Positions 15,688-25,370 of a stretch of 56,642 nt of DNA are shown piece by piece (the stretch's first letter is position 1; each line of letters starts with the position of its first letter). The position numbers and the translations under genes are program-made. The DNA is from Chitinophagaceae bacterium T5-Br10_B2g13 (GTDB taxonomy: Bacteria; Bacteroidota; Rhodothermia; Balneolales; Balneolaceae), in NCBI GenBank assembly GCA_001564065.1, contig LKNA01000012.1:1-56642 (forward strand), given 5' to 3'. The notes beneath the pieces are model-generated. The model saw only the letters and a program-made list of their open reading frames with translations. It did no database searches and had not been told where the DNA came from.

Positions 15688-17520
15688 CTACGACTCATTG
15701 AAATAAATATAAACCCTCTCTCCCAGTTTTTCCCCCAACTCTTTCTGTAATTCTTCAATCGTCGTTTTTTTGATCTGATCCACTGACCCAAACGTTTTTA
15801 GCAGTTTTTGGGCAGTTTTCTCCCCCACTCCCTCAATTTCCGTCAACCCTGTTTTAACTGTTCTTTTTGATCGCTTTTGCCGATGGTAGGTAATGGCAAA
15901 TCGATGAGCTTCATCTCTTGCACGCTGCAGCAGCTTAAGTGCAGACGAGGTTTTGGGAATCATGACAGGATCCGCCTTTTGAGGTAAAAAGACCTCCTCG
16001 AGGCGCTTCGCAAGGCCGGCCACATCACTCGCATCTCTGAACTCAATCTCGTCCAAAGCATCCAAGGCTGCATTAAGCTGACCTTTACCTCCGTCAATCA
16101 GGATCAGATCAGGTGCCTGAAGTTTCTCTTTTTTTACCTTTGAGTAACGGCGCTTAACAATTTCTCTCATTGAAGCGTAATCATCAGCTCCGGTTACGGT
16201 TTTTATCTTAAACCGCTTGTATTCACTTTTACGCGGCTGGCCGTCAACAAAACAGACCATCGATGCCACAGGGTCTGTTCCCTGCGTGTTCGAGTTATCA
16301 AAGCACTCTATCCGCCTCGGCAGTCTATCCAGTTTTAAATATTCTTTTAGATCTTTGATTGCCTGTGGTATTCGGTCGCGTTCGGCTTTCTGCTTTTCCA
16401 GTTTTCTCTCCCCAAGATTGAGCCGGGCATTGGTAATAGCCATCTCTATCAGGTGTTTTTTTTCACCAATCTGAGGTACATGGATCGGCACTTTTTTACC
16501 ACGCTGTTCCCAGAGGTACTCCAAAAGCGGGTCTTCCTCCTCCATAGAATCACTCACATAAACTTCATCCGGAATAGCTCCCACCATCTGGCCCGTATAG
16601 TAATCTTCAACAAAAGATTGCATCATCACACTTCGGGGGCGGTCTTCAATGTTTTTCAAAAACCGGTTAAACTTTCCAATCAATTTACCTTCACGTATTT
16701 TGAACAGAACTCCACAAGCCTCACCAAGCTCCTCATCCACATCAATGGCAAAGACATCCCTGTGCACCTCTTTGTTCGCCACAATCTTCATCTTCTGATT
16801 GTACTTCTCCAGGGATTTCATACTGTCGCGCAGGCGGGCCGCTTTTTCAAATTCAAGGGCCTGAGATGCAATCTCCATCTCCTCTTTTACTTCACGAATC
16901 AGATCACCTGTTTTCCCCGACAGCAAACGCTCCACTTTTTCAATCGTGGCATGATAGACTTCATCATCCCAGTCTCCCGAACAGTTTTGGAGATAATCGT
17001 CAAAACAGGAGTGCCATTTTGGAGCACCGCGAGATTTATCAACCATTTTGGGAGAAACTGCACACGTGCAGAGGCCAAACGCTTTCCGGATTGTATCCAG
17101 CATTCGCCGCATATGCCCTACATGATCGTAAGGTCCAAAATATTTACTTCCATCCCTCACCACCGTCCGTGTCGGGTAAACTCTTGGTTTTCTCCCCTTG
17201 GTGATACAGATGTAGGGGTACGATTTATCATCCCGGTACATGATATTGTATCGCGGCTGGTGCTTTTTGATCAGATTGTTCTCCAGGATCAAAGCTTCAG
17301 CCTCAGAGTCAGTTACAATCACTTCAACATCCTCAATTTTAGAAACCATCAACTTGATTCTACCATCGTGATTTCTGGAATCCTGAAAATATGACCTTAC
17401 CCGATTGCGTAGCTTTTTCGCCTTTCCTACATAGAGGTAGTTTCCCCTGCTATCTTTAAATTGATAGACCCCCGGGCTTAAGGGAAGATGAGCGATTTTT
17501 TCTTCTACGGATATTGACAT
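15688..17520 (-). CDS. uvrC: Excinuclease ABC subunit C
   Basis: A 610-residue UvrC, the dual-incision nuclease of nucleotide excision repair. The N-terminal GIY-YIG domain (PGVYQFKDSRGNYLYVGKAK, residues 15-34) makes the 3' cut. A UVR motif lies near 205-240. The RNase H-like UvrC domain (ECFDNSNTQGTDPVASMVCF and DLILIDGGKGQLNAA, about 400-480) makes the 5' cut. Tandem helix-hairpin-helix motifs end the protein (LTEIEGVGEKTAQKLLKTFG). Length is normal. It is a single gene with no nearby uvrA or uvrB. Confidence 0.97.
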   Translation of the reverse strand: MSISVEEKIAHLPLSPGVYQFKDSRGNYLYVGKAKKLRNRVRSYFQDSRNHDGRIKLMVSKIEDVEVIVTDSEAEALILENNLIKKHQPRYNIMYRDDKSYPYICITKGRKPRVYPTRTVVRDGSKYFGPYDHVGHMRRMLDTIRKAFGLCTCAVSPKMVDKSRGAPKWHSCFDDYLQNCSGDWDDEVYHATIEKVERLLSGKTGDLIREVKEEMEIASQALEFEKAARLRDSMKSLEKYNQKMKIVANKEVHRDVFAIDVDEELGEACGVLFKIREGKLIGKFNRFLKNIEDRPRSVMMQSFVEDYYTGQMVGAIPDEVYVSDSMEEEDPLLEYLWEQRGKKVPIHVPQIGEKKHLIEMAITNARLNLGERKLEKQKAERDRIPQAIKDLKEYLKLDRLPRRIECFDNSNTQGTDPVASMVCFVDGQPRKSEYKRFKIKTVTGADDYASMREIVKRRYSKVKKEKLQAPDLILIDGGKGQLNAALDALDEIEFRDASDVAGLAKRLEEVFLPQKADPVMIPKTSSALKLLQRARDEAHRFAITYHRQKRSKRTVKTGLTEIEGVGEKTAQKLLKTFGSVDQIKKTTIEELQKELGEKLGERVYIYFNES

Positions 17521-17607
17521 GTCTGTGATGAATTATGTCTGAAAATACGAAAACGGCAAGATGCATGGAAAAGTTTAAATTGGGTAATTAATACACGATT
17601 TTTAAGC

Positions 17608-18303
17608 ATGAAAACAACTCATACCAATCCCGACATAGAAATTATTTTCGAAGATAATCATCTTCTTGTTGTTAACAAGCCTGTAGGTTTACTATCGCAA
17701 GAGGATCACACCGGCGATCAGGATCTCTTGACGCTTTGCAAGAAGTACATCAAAAATGACCAAAATAAACCCGGAAATGTTTTTTTAGGGTTGCTGCACC
17801 GGTTAGACAGACCGGTTAGCGGAGTTATGATGTTTGCTAAAACATCCAAAGCTGCCTCAAGGCTCAGTGAACAAATTCGCAAACGGAGTATTAAGAAAAA
17901 GTATCTGACAGTTGTTCAAGGTGATCCTCCTCCAAATGGCTACCTCACTCATCATCTAAAGAAAGATAACGCAACGAATAGTGTAAGCGTAGTGTCTCCC
18001 AACACAAAAGGAGCTCAGGATGCAAAACTGATGTTTCAGCTCAAAGAATCACATGGCGATTTACATTTACTTGAAGTGACTTTGATTACAGGCCGGCCTC
18101 ATCAAATTCGAGTTCAATTATCTCATGAGGGCTATCCAATCTGGGGCGACAAGAAATATGGGCATTCTGCTCAGTCCACGCCTGCATTACATGCTTACTC
18201 GTTACATATTCAACATCCCACTCTCAAAAAAGAGATGTTTTTTTCTGCAAATCCTCCCATAAATTCTCCATGGGATAATTTTAAAGAGATAACTTCAACT
18301 TAA
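17608..18303 (+). CDS. RluA-family RNA pseudouridine synthase
   Basis: A 231-residue RluA-type pseudouridine synthase. It contains the catalytic HRLDRPVSGVMMFAKT motif (about residues 68-83, Asp in HRLDR), the N-terminal IIFEDNHLLVVNKPVGLLSQ segment and the late RPHQIRVQLSHEGYPIWGD segment. There is no S4 domain, so it resembles the short RluA/RluC-like or TruC members. The exact uridine target in rRNA or tRNA cannot be assigned. Confidence 0.9.
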   Translation: MKTTHTNPDIEIIFEDNHLLVVNKPVGLLSQEDHTGDQDLLTLCKKYIKNDQNKPGNVFLGLLHRLDRPVSGVMMFAKTSKAASRLSEQIRKRSIKKKYLTVVQGDPPPNGYLTHHLKKDNATNSVSVVSPNTKGAQDAKLMFQLKESHGDLHLLEVTLITGRPHQIRVQLSHEGYPIWGDKKYGHSAQSTPALHAYSLHIQHPTLKKEMFFSANPPINSPWDNFKEITST

Positions 18304-18444
18304 AGAGTTGTCTGCGATGATATTAAGTTATGATGTTTATCATTATCTAAACCAATCTATCCTTTGAATGATTGCACTCTTGTCGATGTTAAAATTTATG
18401 AAATGAACTTTTGAATTACCATTCCCCAACTCTGTAGTGCCGCA

Positions 18445-19335
18445 ATGAACAGATTAACAAAATATCAAGCCAGGTTATTATTACCGGCCATCATTGATGA
18501 TGAGGCTACGGAACAGGAGAAGAGTGCATTTTTCGAGTATCTGAAATATGACCCAGAGCTTGAGAGGGAGTACTATTCAACACTCCAGGTAAAGCGAATT
18601 CTATCTGAACACTTACCTAAAAAACCGGCACCCGAACATTTAAAGAAAAAAATTCTTCAAAGGCTGGAAATAGAAAAGCAGAAAGAGGATTTTGAAAAGG
18701 GAATGACAGCTGTCAATACCTCAAAAGAATCTAAAAACAAGAGAAGTGAATGGAACAGCTTAATCAAATCAGGATTCAGATACACCGCTGCAGCTGCTAT
18801 CATTTTGATGATTACATTAATGACTGTTCAGCTTCTTGAAAGATCTACCGGCAGTTTTAATGAAGAAATGTTTATTATTGAAAACATCTCAGCCCAGCAT
18901 TTCCAGCAATCTAACGGTGCATTTCTTGAACCTCATATCGCCACAACATCGCATCAAGAAGCGGAAAACTATCTGAGAAAACACTACGGTTTGAATGTTA
19001 CTATTCCGAATTTGACAGGAACTGAGTTTGCAGGACTGCTTATGGCTGATTTTCACAGCGGAATGGAGGCGCCTCTTTTAAAATATATACAGAAAGATAT
19101 CGGAGAAAACATCTACATATTTGCTTTCAATCTGGATCAATTGAACAGTTATAAACAGATGAAAAGAGAAGACAATGCAGCGAAAAGCTGTACAACACAA
19201 ACCGATTACTTTGTAAACAATGTGAATGGAACTCATGTAGTATCCTGGCTTTGGGACAATAACTGGTACTCAGCCGTGTCAAATCACAATGGTCATGATC
19301 TCGCTTCCCTGGTAGAACCTTTAAATATTAATTAG
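18445..19335 (+). CDS. Anti-sigma-factor-like membrane protein
   Basis: A 296-residue protein with an N-terminal helical region (LLLPAIIDDEATEQEKSAFF, YDPELEREYY) similar to anti-sigma factor N-termini. A single membrane helix lies near 112-132 (YTAAAAIILMITLMTVQLLE), followed by an external domain of about 165 residues ending in NNVNGTHVVSWLWDNNWYSA. No sigma factor gene is adjacent; the nearest is at 14.8-15.5 kb on the other strand. The function is therefore tentative. Its end overlaps the convergent rmuC gene by 8 bp. Confidence 0.6.
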   Translation: MNRLTKYQARLLLPAIIDDEATEQEKSAFFEYLKYDPELEREYYSTLQVKRILSEHLPKKPAPEHLKKKILQRLEIEKQKEDFEKGMTAVNTSKESKNKRSEWNSLIKSGFRYTAAAAIILMITLMTVQLLERSTGSFNEEMFIIENISAQHFQQSNGAFLEPHIATTSHQEAENYLRKHYGLNVTIPNLTGTEFAGLLMADFHSGMEAPLLKYIQKDIGENIYIFAFNLDQLNSYKQMKREDNAAKSCTTQTDYFVNNVNGTHVVSWLWDNNWYSAVSNHNGHDLASLVEPLNIN

Positions 19336-20632
19336 TACTAGTTTCATCTTCATCCGTACCCATCAGTTCTCCGTTAAACTCCGCAGGAAGTTTTTTTGAA
19401 GCTTTAGCCCCCAACTCTCGTAACATTTCAGTCTGACGGACTAGATTTCCGCGTCCTTCACTTAGTTTACCCATCGCATTCTGATAGCTGTTCTGGGTCT
19501 GATCAATTCGATTCCCGATATCCTGCATATCTTCAACAAAGCCGACAAATTTATCATACAGAAGTCCGCCACGCTCTGCGATTTCCATAGCGTGCCGATT
19601 CTGATACTCTTGCTTCCAAACATTTTCGATTGTTGCCAGTGTTGCCAGAAGTGTTGTAGGGCTTACAATAATAATATTCTTGTCAAATGCTTCATTGTAA
19701 AGGTCAGGAGAGTGTTGCATTGCTAAGCCAAATGCCGGCTCAATGGGGATGAACATCAAAACAAAATCGGGACTCTGAAATCCGTGAATTTGCTCGTAGC
19801 TCTTGTTGCTTAATCCCTTTACATGTGCCCGCAGTGAACTAATATGCTGTTTCAACATCTTTTGCTGTTGATCGGGATCATCCGATGAAGTATATGCTTC
19901 GTAGGCAGTTAATGTAACTTTAGAGTCGATCACCAGTTTCTTTTCGTCCGGCAGCTGCACAACAACATCCGGCTGAAGGCGTCTGCCATCAGAAGTAGTT
20001 GTACTTTCCTGAACTTCATATTCCCGGCCTTTTACCAATCCTGACTTCTCTAAAATTCTTTGCAGAATCACCTCACCCCAGTTACCCTGCTGTTTATTAT
20101 CTCCCTTAAGGGCTTTTGTGAGATTTTTCGCCTCTTCACTCATTTTCTGATTCAACTCCTGCAACATCGATAGATGCTGCCCCAATGCGCTTCTGCCTTT
20201 AATATCTTCTTTGTGGGTCTCTTCTACTCGTTTTTGAAATTCGGTGATTTTCTCACCCAGCGGTTTCAAAAGTGAATCCAGATTTTCCCGATTCTGCTCA
20301 GTAAACTTTTTCGATTTTTCCTCTAATATTTCGTTTGCAAGATTTTTGAACTCATTTCTGAATTTCTCTTCCATCTTTTCAAGATCAGCTTTTTGTTCCT
20401 GAAACCTCTCTTTTAAGTTCAAAAAGTTGGCCTCCATCGTAGCCAGCTCATTTTTAGCTTGGTTGGCCCGGTTCGTCTCTTCGTCGAGCTTTCTTTCCGC
20501 CTCATCTTTTGCCGCTGCCAATATTTCATTTCTCTCTTCTAATCGCGACTGTTTTGGCCGTGCCATAAACCAGGCGATTGTGAAACCAATAACTCCAAAT
20601 ACCAGTGCAATAATCAGCTCAGAAAGTCCCAT
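19328..20632 (-). CDS. rmuC: DNA recombination protein RmuC
   Basis: A 434-residue RmuC homologue. An N-terminal membrane helix (LIIALVFGVIGFTIAWFMA, residues 5-23) is followed by a long coiled coil (about 30-170). The RmuC domain contains NWGEVILQRILEKSGLVKG, LQPDVVVQLPDEKKLVIDSK and VLMFIPIEPAFGLAM (about 184-330). RmuC limits sequence inversions and resembles nucleases, but its exact reaction is unsettled. The gene follows dnaJ, from which it is separated by a terminator. Confidence 0.93.
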   Translation of the reverse strand: MGLSELIIALVFGVIGFTIAWFMARPKQSRLEERNEILAAAKDEAERKLDEETNRANQAKNELATMEANFLNLKERFQEQKADLEKMEEKFRNEFKNLANEILEEKSKKFTEQNRENLDSLLKPLGEKITEFQKRVEETHKEDIKGRSALGQHLSMLQELNQKMSEEAKNLTKALKGDNKQQGNWGEVILQRILEKSGLVKGREYEVQESTTTSDGRRLQPDVVVQLPDEKKLVIDSKVTLTAYEAYTSSDDPDQQQKMLKQHISSLRAHVKGLSNKSYEQIHGFQSPDFVLMFIPIEPAFGLAMQHSPDLYNEAFDKNIIIVSPTTLLATLATIENVWKQEYQNRHAMEIAERGGLLYDKFVGFVEDMQDIGNRIDQTQNSYQNAMGKLSEGRGNLVRQTEMLRELGAKASKKLPAEFNGELMGTDEDETSTN

Positions 20633-20663
20633 AAAAATCTATTTTATTGATGATTTGACTGAA

Positions 20664-20700
20664 GATAAAAGAAAAGGGTGACAGATACTGTCACCCTCTT
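20664..20700 (-). terminator. Terminator downstream of dnaJ
   Basis: GGGTGACAG-ATA-CTGTCACCC (20676-20696) is a perfect 9-bp stem with a 3-nt loop. Read on the minus strand it is followed by TTTTCTTTT, as expected for a Rho-independent terminator. It lies between the dnaJ stop and the rmuC start. Confidence 0.88.
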
Positions 20701-20750
20701 TCAGAATAGTTCTAGGTTTTATAAAGTCAGACGGTCAAAATCCGGCTCGA

Positions 20751-21926
20751 TTAACTGAATACGTCTTTAATTTTGGAAAAGAACCCTTTTTCACGTTCTT
20801 CAGCGTCTGCAGGATCAAAGTGCTTTTCACCACGCAGGGCTTCTACATGTTTGCGCTCTTCCGGGGTGAGATCCTTCGGAACGTAAATATTTACTTTGAT
20901 AAACTGATCTCCGGTTCCGCTGTTATTCAGTCCAACAATACCTCTGTCGCGCATTCGCAACAATTTACCCGGCTGAGTTCCGGGTTCCACTTTTACTTTC
21001 GCTTTCCCTTTCAGTGTAGGTACCTGAACTTCAGTACCTAATATTGCATCGGGAATACTTAGATGAAGGTCATAATAGATGTCATTTCCATCTCTCTCAA
21101 AATGTTCATGCTGCTTCTCCTCAATCAAAACGATTAAGTCGCCGGGTTTACCGCCGCGCACACCGGCATTTCCCTGCCTTCTTAAGGTGATGTAATTCCC
21201 TTTTGATACACCTGATGGAATATTCACCTTGATATTCTCTTCACTGCGATTACGCCCTTCACCACCGCATGATGAACACTTATTTTTGATAATTCGACCT
21301 TCTCCGCTACATGAAGGGCAAGGCTGTACATTTACAAATTGACCAAACATGGTACGAGAAACCTGCCGAACCTCACCGGTACCATTACAGGTTCCGCATG
21401 TTTCAAAATCAGATTCCGTTTCTGCACCTGTTCCCTTACAGGAGTCACACTTCACCTGTTTCTTCACTTTCAGTGTTTTCTCAACACCTTCAGCAATCTC
21501 TTCAAGGGTGAGTTCAACCCGAAGTTTCATATCACTTCCCGGGCGACCGGTACCTCTGCGGCGCCGGCTCTGTCTGCGGCCACCACCTCCAAAGGCATCT
21601 CCGCCTCCAAAGATGTCACCTCCAAAAATATCACTGAAACGGCTGAAAATATCTTCGAAATCAGCGTTGCCAAAATCTGATGCTCCGCCAAATCCACCAC
21701 CGTTCATTCCGGAGTGGCCAAACTGATCGTAGCGTTGTCTTTTTTGAGGATCTCTAAGAACTTCGTAGGCTTCAGATGCTTCTTTAAACTTTCGCTCTGC
21801 ATCAGCATCTCCTTTATTTCTGTCGGGATGATACTTCATTGCCAGCTTGCGATATGCTTTTTTCAGCTCCGCTTCACCGGCGTCTTTACTTACACCTAAT
21901 ACTTCGTAATAATCTCGTTTTGACAT
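20751..21926 (-). CDS. dnaJ: Chaperone protein DnaJ
   Basis: A 391-residue type I Hsp40. The J domain carries the HPD motif ([11 protein letters not shown], about residues 30-40), followed by a G/F-rich linker (about 72-130). Four CxxCxGxG zinc motifs are present: [24 protein letters not shown] and CSSCGGEG. Two C-terminal substrate-binding domains complete it. It delivers substrates to DnaK and stimulates its ATPase. It lies 10 bp after grpE and is clearly co-transcribed with it. dnaK is not in the window. Confidence 0.97.
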   Translation of the reverse strand: MSKRDYYEVLGVSKDAGEAELKKAYRKLAMKYHPDRNKGDADAERKFKEASEAYEVLRDPQKRQRYDQFGHSGMNGGGFGGASDFGNADFEDIFSRFSDIFGGDIFGGGDAFGGGGRRQSRRRRGTGRPGSDMKLRVELTLEEIAEGVEKTLKVKKQVKCDSCKGTGAETESDFETCGTCNGTGEVRQVSRTMFGQFVNVQPCPSCSGEGRIIKNKCSSCGGEGRNRSEENIKVNIPSGVSKGNYITLRRQGNAGVRGGKPGDLIVLIEEKQHEHFERDGNDIYYDLHLSIPDAILGTEVQVPTLKGKAKVKVEPGTQPGKLLRMRDRGIVGLNNSGTGDQFIKVNIYVPKDLTPEERKHVEALRGEKHFDPADAEEREKGFFSKIKDVFS

Positions 21927-21936
21927 GAATAATGAT

Positions 21937-22518
21937 TTACTCGCTTACAATTACCTTTGCGTGTCGAAGTGTTTTGTCTCCAATTCGATACCCGCTCTCC
22001 AAAACCTGTAAAACCGTTCCACTCTCTATGGAATCGTCTTTTGCCGGCTGGCGGAGCATCGCGTCGTGCAAGTCTACATCGAATGGGACACCCTCTTCAT
22101 CAATACGCTCAACATTGTATCTGTCTAAAACGTCCTGAAATTTATCTGCAACCAAACGGACTCCATCCACAAAAGATTTATCTGCATTTGCTTTTTCCAA
22201 CGCTTCAAGGGTTCGGCGAAGGTCATCATTTACAGGAAGAAATGCTTCAATAGCAGCTTCACGTGATTTTTGATACACTTGATCCCGTTCACGCTGCAAG
22301 CGTTTTTTAAAGTTCTCCATTTCTGCGGCCTTACGCAGATGATTATCCTTTACGCTCTGAATCTCTTCCTCGAGTTCATTAATTCTCTTTTGCTGTTGCT
22401 CAATCAGATCATCAATATCATCCGAACGGTTAGATTCTGCAGCTTCATTTTCGTCCATCTCTTCGTCCAGAGCTGCCTGTTCATCAGCAGACTTCATTTT
22501 TTCTTCTTTACTACTCAT
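21937..22518 (-). CDS. grpE: Nucleotide exchange factor GrpE
   Basis: A 193-residue GrpE: acidic disordered N-terminus (about 1-35), long coiled-coil helix ([35 protein letters not shown]) and C-terminal beta domain ([39 protein letters not shown]). It releases ADP from DnaK. It is the first gene of the grpE-dnaJ pair. I saw no CIRCE element in the 141-bp spacer upstream and no hrcA next to it, so heat control probably uses another route. Confidence 0.96.
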   Translation of the reverse strand: MSSKEEKMKSADEQAALDEEMDENEAAESNRSDDIDDLIEQQQKRINELEEEIQSVKDNHLRKAAEMENFKKRLQRERDQVYQKSREAAIEAFLPVNDDLRRTLEALEKANADKSFVDGVRLVADKFQDVLDRYNVERIDEEGVPFDVDLHDAMLRQPAKDDSIESGTVLQVLESGYRIGDKTLRHAKVIVSE

Positions 22519-22659
22519 TTAAATTAATTCTTAATTCTTATTTCAAGCCTTTTTATAGGCAAATACATTCCTTTTTCGACTTAAACTGAGCAAATAGCAT
22601 GCCATAAAGGTTCTTACTAACAGTTCGTCACCATCAACAAGAAAACCTGTCGTTTCGCC

Positions 22660-23043
22660 TTATTCGCCTTCGTAGAAAAACTCAATCATGTTGCCATCCG
22701 GGTCTGAAGCAAATACAAATCTTCCTTTTTTCCTATTTGCCGGCCCGCTCAGAATTGTCACCTCTTTATCGCGCAAATAAGTTGCCATTTCGTCAACTTT
22801 ATCTGCAGATTCAAGATAGAATCCAATGTGATCTACTCTGAAGTCTCTAGAATTCGGGTCATAACTGGTCTCAGCTTCAACAATAACGAGGGTATCCTCT
22901 TTCCCTATTTTATAGACAGCCATGCTCTGGCCCATCTTACGTACCAATTCAAATCCTAGAATTTCACCATAAAACTCCTCGGCGCGTTCAATTTCATTTA
23001 CCCTAATGGTAATATGGTTAATACCGGATGGTTTAAAATCCAT
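22660..23043 (-). CDS. VOC/glyoxalase-fold protein
   Basis: A 127-residue single vicinal-oxygen-chelate domain. It begins GINHITIRVNEIERAEEFY and ends DPDGNMIEFFYEG, with the metal-ligand positions of the family visible (His near residue 10, His in FRVDHIGFYL, Glu in MIEFF). It could be a dioxygenase, isomerase or fosfomycin-resistance-like protein; the sequence does not distinguish them. It stands alone between grpE and rsmI. Confidence 0.85.
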   Translation of the reverse strand: MDFKPSGINHITIRVNEIERAEEFYGEILGFELVRKMGQSMAVYKIGKEDTLVIVEAETSYDPNSRDFRVDHIGFYLESADKVDEMATYLRDKEVTILSGPANRKKGRFVFASDPDGNMIEFFYEGE

Positions 23044-23139
23044 AGTTTTTCACTTTCTTTTGTTAGTTTTATTGCACCCGACAAACTAATGGTTTTTCGG
23101 GTATATTTAGAACCGATTTTTAATTCAATCCCCTGTTAA

Positions 23140-23823
23140 TTGGCAACACTTTACTTGGTAGCAACCCCAATAGGCAACTTATCCGATTTTTCTCCGCGTG
23201 CTGTAGAAACACTGCAATCTGTTGATCAAATTGCTTGCGAAGATACACGAACGTCCGGTGTACTGCTTCAACACTTTCAAATTGATAAACCCACATTTTC
23301 GTTTCACCAGCACAATGAGCATCAAAAAGTAAAACATCTGATGAACCTTCTGAACAGCGGGCTAACTATCGCATTGATAAGTGATGCAGGCATGCCCGCT
23401 ATATCAGATCCAGGATTTTTAGCTACACGAGAGGCGCATCAAAACGGGCACCATGTGATTGCCATACCCGGCCCTGATGCTGTTTCTACAGCACTGGCAG
23501 TAAGTGGTTTACCGAGCGATCGTTTTGTGTTTGAAGGTTTTTTACCACCCAAAAAAGGCCGGCAAACCAGAATACAGGAAATTGCTGACAGTGAAATCAC
23601 ATCGGTTGTATACGAAAGCCCACGTAAACTGGTTCGTTTTTTAGAAAAATTACACGAATATGCCGGGGACGACCGTTGGGTATGCATTGCCAGAGAATTA
23701 ACTAAAAAATTTGAAGAAACAGACCGGGCACAATTAGGGGATTTACTCAGCCGATGGCGTGAAAAAGAGTCTATCAAAGGTGAAATAGCCATCGTTATTG
23801 CCGGTAAAAGCTATAGTGAATAA
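23140..23823 (+). CDS. rsmI: 16S rRNA 2'-O-methyltransferase RsmI
   Basis: A 227-residue tetrapyrrole-methylase-fold enzyme that methylates the 2'-O of C1402 in 16S rRNA using AdoMet. Signatures are LYLVATPIGNLSDFSPRA (residues 4-21), EDTRTSGVLLQHF, ALISDAGMPAISDPG (about 79-93) and VVYESPRKLVRFL. The start is TTG at 23140, directly before the conserved N-terminus. It is translationally joined to lnt: its TAA overlaps the lnt ATG by one base (TAATG). The C-terminal HTH domain of some RsmI proteins is absent. Confidence 0.95.
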   Translation: MATLYLVATPIGNLSDFSPRAVETLQSVDQIACEDTRTSGVLLQHFQIDKPTFSFHQHNEHQKVKHLMNLLNSGLTIALISDAGMPAISDPGFLATREAHQNGHHVIAIPGPDAVSTALAVSGLPSDRFVFEGFLPPKKGRQTRIQEIADSEITSVVYESPRKLVRFLEKLHEYAGDDRWVCIARELTKKFEETDRAQLGDLLSRWREKESIKGEIAIVIAGKSYSE

Positions 23824-25370
23824 TGAAGAAAAATCGTTTTTGGAATCAACCATGGCCTCTTTCAATTACTGCTTCAATTCTACTCAGTCTCTCATTCCCC
23901 CCGTTTGATCTATCCATCCTTCAGATTCCTGCATTTGTATTTCTGTTTCGGGTAGCGATTATAAGTCGTTCAATCAGAGAGACAATTCTATACACCTACC
24001 CGGCATTTGTTCTATGGAATCTATTCGTAACCTACTGGCTGATGATGGCCACACTTGCCGGGGGGATGGCGGCAATCCTTGCAAATGCAGCGATTATGCT
24101 TATACCACTATTGATCATCCGATCATTATTCCGTTCGGATATCAATCCGATCATTGCATCCTTTTTTGCCGCTTCTACTTGGGTTTCTTATGAGTTTTTA
24201 CATCATAACTGGGATCTGGCCTGGCCATGGCTCACACTGGGGAATGGATGGTCAAACCTTATTAATGTTATTCAATATATTTCAGTAACCGGAGTATTCG
24301 GCATCTCGTTTTGGGTTGTATTTACCGCTGCACTCATCTATAACTATATCGCTGAGCCGGTTAAGCCTATTCTCTATTCAGCCATCGTTATTTTTCTGGT
24401 TTTCCCGCTTTTTTCCATCTTTTCAATCATTATGCAAACGCAAGAGCAGGGTGACCCTGTGGAGGTAGCTATCATACAGCCCAACTCAGACTCTTACCAG
24501 GATTATGGCGGATTAGGTTCACTCGATGCCCTTCTTGATAAACTTCTGAGGATGTCTGGCGAAACCGTAACGGATAACACAGATGTTCTAATCTGGCCGG
24601 AAAATGCTATCGACTCTGCCCTGCAATACAATAACCGGTATTTCACAACCATTCAGGACTCTCTCGACAGCTGGAATACTACACTTATTACCGGCACCGG
24701 GTACGTGGAGTTTTACGATGAAGAGAACAGACCGGCTGTTGTTCGGGAGTCTAACCTGGGCCGAAAGTTCAATGTGTTCAATGCCGCCATTCATTTTGAT
24801 GCAGATGGTTCAAAACACATATACAAAAAAGGAAAACTTGTACCCATCGTAGAGAGGTTTCCATTTGTTGAGTTTTTTCAAACCGTCGATATTTTTAACT
24901 GGGTCGACTGGGGTAGTTTAGTAGGATACGGGCTGGGAACTGAAGCGAATAATTTTAACGTAAATGGTTCATCTACCCCTGCACTGATCTGCTATGATTC
25001 TGTATTTCCGGGATGGGTTAACCAATTTGTTCAGAATGGTGCCGGATTTATAACCATTATCACAAACGACGGCTGGTGGGGCGACTCTAACGGCCACATT
25101 CAGCATTTTGCGTTCGCACGTTTACGCGCCATTGAACACCGAAAGTGGATAGCAAGGTCGGCTAACAACGGTATATCAGGCATTATTTCACCGGATGGAA
25201 AAGTTCAGGTAGCTACTGAATACTGGACAGAAGATGCCTTTACATTTACAATTTATGATCGGGAAATCCCCACATTTTATACAAAATATGGGGATTGGTT
25301 CAGCTACCTGATGATTCTTTCAGCTTTGGCGGGTATAGGCATGATCTTTTATAGAAAAAAGAGTGATTAG
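23823..25370 (+). CDS. lnt: Apolipoprotein N-acyltransferase
   Basis: A 515-residue Lnt, the integral membrane enzyme that N-acylates the lipobox cysteine of lipoproteins. About seven N-terminal membrane helices (1-205) precede a periplasmic nitrilase domain. The catalytic triad is visible: Glu260 (IWPENAIDS), Lys336 (YKKGKLVPI) and Cys390 (LICYDSVFP). A last membrane helix lies near 492-510. The usual LVPFGE segment reads LVPIVE here. The gene is coupled to rsmI and its stop overlaps the convergent phosphohexomutase gene by 4 bp. Confidence 0.95.
   Translation: MKKNRFWNQPWPLSITASILLSLSFPPFDLSILQIPAFVFLFRVAIISRSIRETILYTYPAFVLWNLFVTYWLMMATLAGGMAAILANAAIMLIPLLIIRSLFRSDINPIIASFFAASTWVSYEFLHHNWDLAWPWLTLGNGWSNLINVIQYISVTGVFGISFWVVFTAALIYNYIAEPVKPILYSAIVIFLVFPLFSIFSIIMQTQEQGDPVEVAIIQPNSDSYQDYGGLGSLDALLDKLLRMSGETVTDNTDVLIWPENAIDSALQYNNRYFTTIQDSLDSWNTTLITGTGYVEFYDEENRPAVVRESNLGRKFNVFNAAIHFDADGSKHIYKKGKLVPIVERFPFVEFFQTVDIFNWVDWGSLVGYGLGTEANNFNVNGSSTPALICYDSVFPGWVNQFVQNGAGFITIITNDGWWGDSNGHIQHFAFARLRAIEHRKWIARSANNGISGIISPDGKVQVATEYWTEDAFTFTIYDREIPTFYTKYGDWFSYLMILSALAGIGMIFYRKKSD

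Noticed and set aside
16453-17394. 313-codon plus-strand frame antisense to uvrC
   Set aside because: Complete overlap with a well-supported uvrC gene; His/Phe-rich product typical of an antisense shadow.
22519-22659. CIRCE heat-shock operator before grpE
   Set aside because: No TTAGCACTC-N9-GAGTGCTAA-like inverted repeat is present.
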